Source: Gerris lacustris
Lineage: Eukaryota > Arthropoda > Insecta > Hemiptera > Gerridae
DNA: 64,000 nucleotides
Direction: 5' to 3'
NCBI GenBank assembly: GCA_951217055.1
Contig: OX578282.1
Span: 70,399,092-70,463,091, forward strand
The notes under the pieces are model-generated. The model did not search any database, was not told the DNA's origin, and saw only the letters and a list, made by a program, of their open reading frames with translations. The position numbers were made by a program, and so were the translations under genes. The stretch's first letter is position 1, and each line of letters opens with the position of its first letter. This document shows positions 60,701 to 64,000 of the stretch, piece after piece.

Positions 60701-63380
60701 ACGAGCTTCCCAAAAAGGTAGTTTAAGTTCAACCTTAATTCTTTGGACTTCCTTCTCTTTCTTAAAGACTGGGCAGGCAGATGAGATACTGACATGTGGG
60801 CCCAAGCAGTTAGAGCATACAGGTGGTGAGAGGCAGGCTTCTAAGTCAGCATGTTTTTCCTTACCACAGATACAATTTGGGTGATTCTTGCATTTGGAGG
60901 CAGTGTGCCCGAACTTAAGACATTTGAAACATCTTAGGGGAGCAGGAATATAAGGGCGGACTCGGAGACGATAAAACATTGAGGCTATTATGAAGTCGGG
61001 GATGTCAGCCGAGTTGAAAGTGAGCCTCAGAGAGTCAGTTGGCATTAAAATGCCTTCCCTTCGCCGGAAAAGCCTCTGGACCCTAATGACTCCCTGGTTT
61101 GAAAATTCCTCCATCAATTCCTCCTCAGAGCACATTCTCAGGCCTGTACAGCTGATAACACCTTGGGAGTGGTTAAGGGAATCATTAGCAGTTACTTCAA
61201 CTGCGAAGCCTAGGATTGATTTTAGTTGGTTGAGTAGCGCTTGCTGGCTTTTATCTCTAACTTCAACTGCTATACCATTTGTGCCAATAATTTTTAGGGA
61301 TAACGGATTTCCAATTACCTCGGTGATTGCTCTTTGCACTTTGAAGGGGGAGAGTTTGGAGAGATCTGCCTCAGTGAGCTTAATCATAAAATGTCTCTCA
61401 CCTAATGGCTCTCTCTGCAGTGGGCCAAGAAGGAGAGATGGGGCTCTGGAGGCATTACTTACTTTGGTATTAATCTGATACGAGACTAATGTTAGTCAAT
61501 TAGTGCACCACGGCTAAATATAGGTCGGGATTAGTGTTCCATGGCTAAATACAGGTTGGGATTAGTTTTCCATGGCTAAATATAGGTCAGGATTAGTGTT
61601 CCATAGCTAAATACAGGTTGGGATTAGTTTTCCATGGCTAAATACAGGTTTGGATTAGTTTTCCATGGCTAAATATAGGTCGGGGTTAGTGTTCCACGGC
61701 TAAATGTAGGTTGGGATTAGTTTTCCATGGCTAAATACAGGTCGGGGTTAGTGTTCCACGGCTAAATATAGGTTGGGATTAGTGTGCCTGTGGAAGCACT
61801 GCTGAGTGAATTATTTTACACATTTTCATTGGGATATGTTTCTTCACTGTTGACTATCATTTTGTTGAATGTGAAGAGTGAAAATAGATATCTCGTTCGA
61901 TAAAGAATGTTGACTTGAGAGAGCTTCATCATGACTTATAAATATTTATTATAAAACTAAATTATCATTTAACAGAACTAAATTTACACAATATTATTAT
62001 AGGTACGCATAATTTTATCACCTCCCCCCCCCCCCCCCCCCCCCTTAATTTCTCATTTTTTTATTCCTTAATTTCCAAAGTTAATTTTTTACAATTATTT
62101 TACACGTAAATGTCCATCAATTGTAAATTATTTCAAATATCTGCTGGATAAAGTTACTCCTCAGAACCAAATGACACTTGGTTCCAAAATATTTTGAAAC
62201 CCCAAAATAAAATTTTAAATGACACCAAGAGATTTAGTGAACAAGGGTAATGTGGAGCCCACTGTACATCTGGCAAGTACATTCTCAGTGTTTTCCTGGG
62301 TATAACAGGCTGAGTAAAACACTTAGGAACAATGTCATGTGTTTTTCTTGCTATTTAAATAACATTGCTTACCAAAAGTTTAATCAAACCTAACACAATT
62401 AAATAAATAATAATAATAATAAAAATAAACGATTCAAAGGTTAAAACCACAAAATTATAAGGGTCCCACTGGTGGGCTCTGATACCACCTTTAGGTACAC
62501 TGAGTTGTGAATGCGGCTTATCATAAGTTTACATTTGTCACTGGGCGTTCCCTATGAATGATTCATCCGCTCAATGAACAAGGCTTCTATCCAAATTATG
62601 AAGGACGTATAATTCTTTTGGTCGCATATATTTCTTAAGAAGAAATGAAAGTGAATGGCTATTTACACTTATCAATTTGGACGAATCTTCAAAGATTAAC
62701 ATCCAAAGTCACAAGTTAGTCAAGCGTTTGTTTTTTTGTTTTCATTCTATAAATTGATTTAACAAATATTACAACTTCGCAAACGAGAGCCTTGGTCATC
62801 TGACCATTTTAGGTGAGTGACAAAGGGACAAGTCTAATTGGGCCTTTAGCTGGATGACATCAAAAGGAATTAAGGCTGGCAGAAATAAAAATTTAGAACA
62901 TTTTTATTTCTATTTAACAAGCTAGCTTTTTTTGCTATTAATCTGGAGCGATTGTCAAATAGGACCTTTCTCACCCTCTATGTTACCAATGTTGTTTCTT
63001 GTCTCTTGTAATGCTTCTCTACGTGTTGACCTTTTACCCTACACCACCAGTAGGGATGTAGTAGATGTGGTCACGGCTTCCTCTCTGTACTTCCCCCACC
63101 ACCTCTCCACGAGGTGAGCAGGCAGTGAGGCAGTTACTTATTGTTATTGATTAGTTATTAGACGTAATAACTTTGAAAGTAAAATGTTGAAACTGAGTTT
63201 TGGTGTGTTTAGGACGGAGGAAGGCTGTTTGTGCTGGGCTATGCGTTCCAGCTGTGTTTGAAGCTGTTACTGCAGCAGCGTAGGATTATGAGGGATCCGT
63301 CTCTCCTCACGAGGACGGTCCTAAGTCCAGATACTATGCGTCTGGCAGCTCTCTTCTCTTCCTTCAATCTCATATTCAAG
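48651..63380 (+). CDS. TMEM135: TMEM135 orthologue, first six coding exons (3' end outside window)
   Basis: Family role: multi-pass membrane protein of mitochondria and peroxisomes, linked to mitochondrial dynamics and peroxisomal metabolism. Coding exons are 48651-48797, 51522-51652, 53019-53145, 54383-54537, 56298-56502 and 63213-63380, 933 nt = 311 codons, all in frame with GT-AG borders. Conserved blocks are LESFRIYCMAYLVGLIARKR, a hydrophobic segment around TTNAYGFSFFICFLRWLFG, SYVAINLERPSRRSLLALYV, ETLFKMAVARK then GEVLIFSLSIAQLLYFF, a Cys-containing CPHPDSCLSYALK, and GYAFQLCLKLLL. They follow the order of vertebrate TMEM135 to about its residue 300 of roughly 460, so the C-terminal third lies beyond 64000. 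Intron 5 (6.7 kb) contains a LINE. The start codon is the only ATG giving the conserved short N-terminus. Confidence 0.92.
48798..51521. other. TMEM135 intron 1; short perfect hairpin at 50175-50222
   Basis: AT-rich. The segment CTCCCACTTGATTGATTCAC then AGATATT (about 50168-50194) is followed at once by its inverse, a hairpin of about 27-bp arms inside a repeat-like stretch with TTAACTAAAT/ACTTAGTTAA words (49740-50345). That stretch begins GGCCTATTTACACTTTGATT (about 49725) and ends with the inverse AATCAAAGTGTAAATGGGCC (about 50344), so it is a roughly 620-bp MITE. No gene is seen. Confidence 0.5.
49723..50346. mobile_element. MITE with GGCCTATTTACACTTTGATT termini
   Basis: Inverted ends GGCCTATTTACACTTTGATT and AATCAAAGTGTAAATGGGCC (one mismatch), with an internal near-perfect hairpin at 50168-50222. 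Non-coding. Flanking TTAAG and TTTAAAA leave a possible TTA/TAA duplication unproven. Confidence 0.65.
51522..51652 (+). CDS. TMEM135: TMEM135 exon 2
   Basis: Acceptor TGTCTGTCTGTAG|GT, donor TTCTCAG|GTACCA. Codes VGLIARKRVPSRRDLQRTLA, VLQSSLFLTTNAYGFSFFIC and FLR, the first basic loop and first membrane segments; leaves two bases of the split Arg codon. Confidence 0.93.
51653..53018. other. TMEM135 intron 2, nothing recognised
   Basis: Includes an eroded GC-rich patch near 51910-51990 and short direct repeats (GTTATCCTAGTTATAACMCC) near 52160-52220. Open frames near 52347 lack support. Confidence 0.35.
53019..53145 (+). CDS. TMEM135: TMEM135 exon 3
   Basis: Acceptor TTGTGTGTGCAG|AT, donor AATGTC|GTGAGT. 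Codes (R)WLFGRYNFLTVAFVPSAL, ASYVAINLERPSRRSLLALY and VTNV, the strongly conserved SYVAI-IER-SRR-LL block. A diverged partial copy of this exon is at 62915-62995. Confidence 0.94.
53455..53790. mobile_element. Foldback MITE in TMEM135 intron 3
   Basis: Arms of about 115 bp: GTACACAATTTGTGTTAGTG, AGAGACACCAAGGGATGTGC, CACTCAAGTGTGGCACATAG and GAACTGTTCCAACATCAGAC are mirrored in inverse at 53680-53790, around a loop of about 100 bp. Arms are over 90 percent alike by eye, so both strands read as the same short open frame, which is not a gene. A diverged arm piece occurs at 28180-28240. Confidence 0.8.
54383..54537 (+). CDS. TMEM135: TMEM135 exon 4
   Basis: Acceptor TTTTCATGTGGAG|GC (weak tract), donor TCCTCAG|GTAACT. 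Codes ASETLFKMAVARKLVKPVRF, GEVLIFSLSIAQLLYFFRSD and the loop to GFLR. Matches the ATETLFRMGVARG and GEVLLF blocks of vertebrate TMEM135. Confidence 0.93.
54927..55611. mobile_element. pogo/Tigger-like MITE in TMEM135 intron 4
   Basis: Left TACAGTAGAGTGTCCCTAAT then CCGG; the reverse complement of the right end reads TACATTAGAGTCTCGCTTAT then CCGGACATCC. TA borders. The roughly 80-codon open frame inside has no recognisable transposase motif. Confidence 0.65.
55681..55712. repeat. AGT microsatellite
   Basis: AGTAGTAGTAGTAGC units followed by a short non-repetitive tract. Confidence 0.75.
56035..56240 (+). repeat. Degenerate 30-bp tandem repeat resembling 3' splice sites
   Basis: About seven units of GTATACCTGTGCTGTTTGCC then TGTGCAG just upstream of TMEM135 exon 5 (56298). 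Nearly every unit ends in a pyrimidine/G-rich run plus TGTGCAG or TGTGGAG, like an acceptor site. The open frames across it (Cys/Val-rich) come from the multiple-of-three period and are not genes. Confidence 0.7.
56298..56502 (+). CDS. TMEM135: TMEM135 exon 5
   Basis: Acceptor TTGGTTGCAG|GT, donor CTCAAG|GTATCC. Codes FLVGPWEERGCERPLIVDVT, the variable basic loop, then SCPHPDSCLSYALK, equivalent to the HYEDNCISYCIKG end of this loop. An internal TCAG|GTAAGAA at 56379 is a strong cryptic donor. Confidence 0.9.
56905..56917. repeat. LINE target-site duplication, left copy
   Basis: TTACTTTGGTATT, identical to 61459-61471; borders the poly(A)-tail end of the LINE (T tract on this strand). Confidence 0.88.
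57068..60160 (-). CDS. LINE ORF2 remainder: reverse transcriptase + RNase H (1030 codons)
   Basis: Open from an ATG at 60160 to 57068. The RT domain covers about residues 250-560, with APGKDGI (250), RPISLL (311), D381 in FFDLAHAYD, GIPQGSVLS (437-445) and FVDD (469-472, usually FADD). RNase H follows with D769 (YTDGS), E802 (AELWAL), D826 (SDSAS) and D879 (NEAAD), a complete catalytic set. A zinc knuckle, C971/C974/H983/C988, closes the protein as in I-group elements. The frame begins just after where the endonuclease should end; its true start ATG (60209) lies in another frame. Reverse transcription activity looks possible, but translation of this frame would need internal initiation. Confidence 0.93.
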   Translation of the reverse strand: MMTPFRSPSVHSTYPTRPEQRRSNYKAPPKWNVEKANWDLYRECLIESSVSGEGELDNDIHLFTSTILNAAGKAIPLSSPPLGRNPVPWWNKEISKAHAETRKTFNRWHRYPTVQNNIRFKQAKALERRLKRSSEKTYFQGYVSSLKGEVSSTELWRRIKRMSGNSRIPSVPLLRNVLGEVISEPRDVANALARHYESISGDGSYSPRFLEYKSLAERDHDYSGEDDAPYNASITLLELHQALKEVKDTAPGKDGILYSMISHLPNKWLRILLKLLNRALELHYFPSCWKEAIIVPVLKEGKDPHSETSYRPISLLSCLGKLFESIINTRLVWFLERNGHLSPYQAGFRRRHSAIDHLVRLEDLVQTSFLDREHVIGVFFDLAHAYDSAWRYGILRMLRSWTIKGRLLQTLESFLTNRIFRVRIGSVMSDPLTQLNGIPQGSVLSVTLFAAAINGIADNIPPSVHRALFVDDLSIQVRGKDPCVMSNILQSAIDTIAEEADLRGFIFSVSKTACIHFSRHRLPTDFPALVLNGREIPRKEQVCFLGLIVDNKLRWGPHISHLTTSAMKGINAIRVIAKHSWGADQALLVKLLCSLVRSRMEYGAQVFGSARPSMLKKLDTIFHKGLRIATGAFRTTPKYALYRLANIPPLDLRRTQINHRYCERLKANPLHLARNLICAPTRLNAFRRFPTRSRPLSVRLADSQLDLGLPRPQIIDFMTPPTPPWLLPPTEIDHSLLHYNKARTDPEIFRKLFHERKERYSGWNFIYTDGSKTEQGVGCALTADDTILQFKLPEYVSIFTAELWALERAVSFILSRQEGSWVICSDSASGIAALQDTFSSDPLVISTLDSLRQARSQGKRIRILWVPSHIGIEGNEAADIAARNAISSDATFLPVRLEDYLCLISKTLGLSWEVRWREVQTPLAEVLPHIEPITWPEDFTRKDTSKLQRIASGHTRLTHTHILLGDPRPRCLKCGEADVTIRHIITECPALLSARRRFGINGPLPVLFSSTEGLRSILEYAKYVGIYFLV
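60105..60209 (-). pseudogene. Remnant of LINE ORF2 endonuclease start
   Basis: The ORF1 stop overlaps an ATG as ATGA at 60209-60206, the usual stop-restart link between LINE ORFs. This frame reads MMECFIQWNCNGISS, the start of an APE-type endonuclease (QWNCNG), then jumps to VTICSLYLP, a strand from its middle, and stops at TGA (60107-60105) after 34 codons. About 170-200 residues of endonuclease are therefore absent and the frame into RT is shifted. Confidence 0.82.
60206..61387 (-). CDS. LINE ORF1, gag-like RNA-binding protein with three zinc knuckles (393 codons)
   Basis: Intact frame from ATG 61387 to TGA 60206. Residues 1-150 hold an RRM-like fold by context (LRLTFNSADIPDFI, YRLRVRPYIP). 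Zinc knuckles follow: C153/C156/H161/C166 (CX2CX4HX4C), C172/C174/H179/C185 and C191/C194/H198/C205. The C-terminal part is Ser/Pro-rich with a basic tract (NRKKSKKKKAWPKGK). Such proteins coat LINE RNA in ribonucleoprotein particles. The length is normal for the group. Confidence 0.92.
   Translation of the reverse strand: MIKLTEADLSKLSPFKVQRAITEVIGNPLSLKIIGTNGIAVEVRDKSQQALLNQLKSILGFAVEVTANDSLNHSQGVISCTGLRMCSEEELMEEFSNQGVIRVQRLFRRREGILMPTDSLRLTFNSADIPDFIIASMFYRLRVRPYIPAPLRCFKCLKFGHTASKCKNHPNCICGKEKHADLEACLSPPVCSNCLGPHVSISSACPVFKKEKEVQRIKVELKLPFWEARTLVYDPSYVQPGISYAKTAAKHTLTTSLPQENKKGTSTRKASVPHPSTFKESSSSPCPSTSVSSPPVNCIPKGQSNLNCNASLPPLPQRTKLSPSLTLPPSIEEASHPPTRDRRRKRSSDREDPSLPSPVANRKKSKKKKAWPKGKPRAPLAELEVDQDSQIES
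61459..61471. repeat. LINE target-site duplication, right copy
   Basis: TTACTTTGGTATT, identical to 56905-56917; marks the 5' end of the minus-strand LINE. Confidence 0.88.
61497..61790. repeat. 31-bp tandem repeat, about nine units
   Basis: Units GGCTAAATACAGGTTGGGAT then TAGTTTTCCAT, alternating ATA/ACA and GTGTTCC/GTTTTCC variants. It begins 26 bp beyond the LINE duplication. No coding potential; in TMEM135 intron 5. Confidence 0.85.
61791..62914. other. TMEM135 intron 5, right part: no gene; C tract at 62024-62044
   Basis: AT-rich. The only marked features are the 21-bp C run and an AATAAT microsatellite near 62403. Confidence 0.4.
62915..62995 (+). pseudogene. Diverged partial copy of TMEM135 exon 3
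   Basis: GCTATTAATCTGGAGCGA and, further on, CCCTCTATGTTACCAATGT are shared exactly with exon 3 (53090-53145), with about 80 percent identity over 63 bp by eye. The reading remains open: AINLERLSNRTFLTLYVTNV versus AINLERPSRRSLLALYVTNV. The start of the exon and its acceptor are missing (a T run replaces it) and the donor GTGAGT has become GTTTCT, so it should not be spliced. Confidence 0.7.
63213..63380 (+). CDS. TMEM135: TMEM135 exon 6
   Basis: Acceptor TTGGTGTGTTTAG|GA, donor TTCAAG|GTAATT. Codes DGGRLFVLGYAFQLCLKLLL, then a basic loop and RLAALFSSFNLIFK, 56 codons in phase 0, matching FSVGYLIQCCLR...LGAFLGSFVSIYK of vertebrate TMEM135. Confidence 0.92.
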
Positions 63381-64000
63381 GTAATTCTATCTTAGTTCAA
63401 AGCTAGGTGTCCACGTCAGACTAAATCTCCAGATCTAGTCTCGATAATAGTCACAGAACCATGTCCACTTGAGAGTAAAATCAGCCCCGGTCTCAGGTTT
63501 GTGTTCACCTGACGGAGGATCCTTGTTAGGTATTAGCTCTAAATATTGCCTGCAAACTTAAAAAAAAAATTGATAACAAAAAGAAATCTTGTTGGGGTGG
63601 CTTAAAATTGAAGACGCACATTACTCGTAGTTTTTCTGTGCAATTTAACATTGTGCTTGCTTTTAGGAAATAAATAATATATTATAATACAGTAATTATA
63701 ATATTTTATAAATGTGTTAGTTGAAAGGAAGTAGTTAACCCTCTGCCCGGAACATCAGTATTGTTCACCGCTGTAGTTTACTAAATATTGACCGGTAGCA
63801 CTTTAAGAAGTAAACGTATTTGGTTAGTGAACATCTTACCATAATGGAGAGATGGTTGCCGCTCCGATACCTGATTTTTTCTGGGCCTAATCATCGGTAT
63901 TGCTAAGGTCTGTCGGTAAAATCTACCTTTATCCCACATTTGGTTAAATTTTTTCCTATCCGTTAAATTTACCGATGTTCTATCACTAAACCCGTAATTT
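63381..64000. other. TMEM135 intron 6 (to window edge), nothing recognised
   Basis: No further exon is seen before the window ends; the remaining TMEM135 exons must lie to the right. Confidence 0.5.

Larger units (their letters stand above)
56918..61458 (-). mobile_element. I-group LINE, full-length ends, endonuclease domain deleted
   Basis: A 4.5-kb insertion on the minus strand: about 70-bp 5' leader (61458-61388), ORF1 (61387-60206), RT/RNase H ORF2 (60160-57068), about 130-bp 3' UTR and a poly(A) tail seen as T at 56917-56940. Perfect 13-bp duplications flank it. ORF1 with three zinc knuckles plus an RNase H domain after RT points to the I group (I/Nimb/Loa-like). Both long frames are intact, which suggests youth, yet nearly all of the endonuclease is missing, so the copy should not be able to mobilise itself by normal nicking. 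It sits antisense in TMEM135 intron 5. Confidence 0.92.

Noticed and set aside
60990..61478. Plus-strand frame antisense to LINE ORF1
   Set aside because: Shadow of the intact zinc-knuckle ORF1 on the minus strand.

Overview
The window reads as eukaryotic nuclear DNA from an animal, most likely an arthropod and perhaps an insect with a large, transposon-rich genome. The reasons are GT-AG introns of about 1-7 kb, AT-rich non-coding DNA, many DNA transposons and their short derivatives, an I-group LINE, and animal orthologues with insect-like sequence. No operons, ribosome binding sites or other bacterial features were seen. All exon joins were made by eye: reading frame carried across the splice, plus remembered orthologue sequence. 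No alignment or RNA evidence was available.

Four genes are supported. (1) On the minus strand at 708-990 lies one GC-rich first coding exon of a gene I do not recognise; the rest is outside the window or hidden. (2) On the plus strand at 16554-31030 is a complete nine-exon CDK5RAP1 orthologue (mitochondrial tRNA methylthiotransferase, radical SAM, 554 codons plus stop). (3) On the minus strand at 48195-39387 is SERP1/RAMP4 (ER stress-associated tail-anchored protein, 64 residues). Its last coding exon is tandemly duplicated, so two terminal exons are available. (4) On the plus strand, from 48651 past the right end, are the first six coding exons of TMEM135. SERP1 and TMEM135 are head to head with 455 bp between their start codons, which suggests a shared promoter.

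Layout: 1-1400 minisatellite, unknown exon and GC-rich promoter-like DNA; 1.4-16.4 kb gene-poor and repeat-filled (tRNA-bearing hairpin elements, 18-bp and 60-bp tandem repeats, LINE relics, MITEs); 16.5-31 kb CDK5RAP1 with introns carrying hAT, SINE and MITE insertions; 31.2-32.2 kb a 64-bp minisatellite; 32.3-38.6 kb dispersed repeats, a Helitron-like element and a MITE; 38.7-48.2 kb SERP1, whose intron 2 holds Tigger/pogo-like and hAT relics and two possible plus-strand orphan exons; 48.65-64 kb TMEM135, whose large intron 5 holds a young LINE insertion with a 13-bp target-site duplication and a decayed copy of TMEM135 exon 3.

The most notable observations are the duplicated SERP1 terminal exon, the near full-length LINE that has lost almost all of its endonuclease domain, a foldback element family carrying a tRNA-like core, a hAT insertion proved by a paralogous empty site, a partial TMEM135 exon duplication, and several nested transposons. 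I did not find a convincing wholly new biological system.
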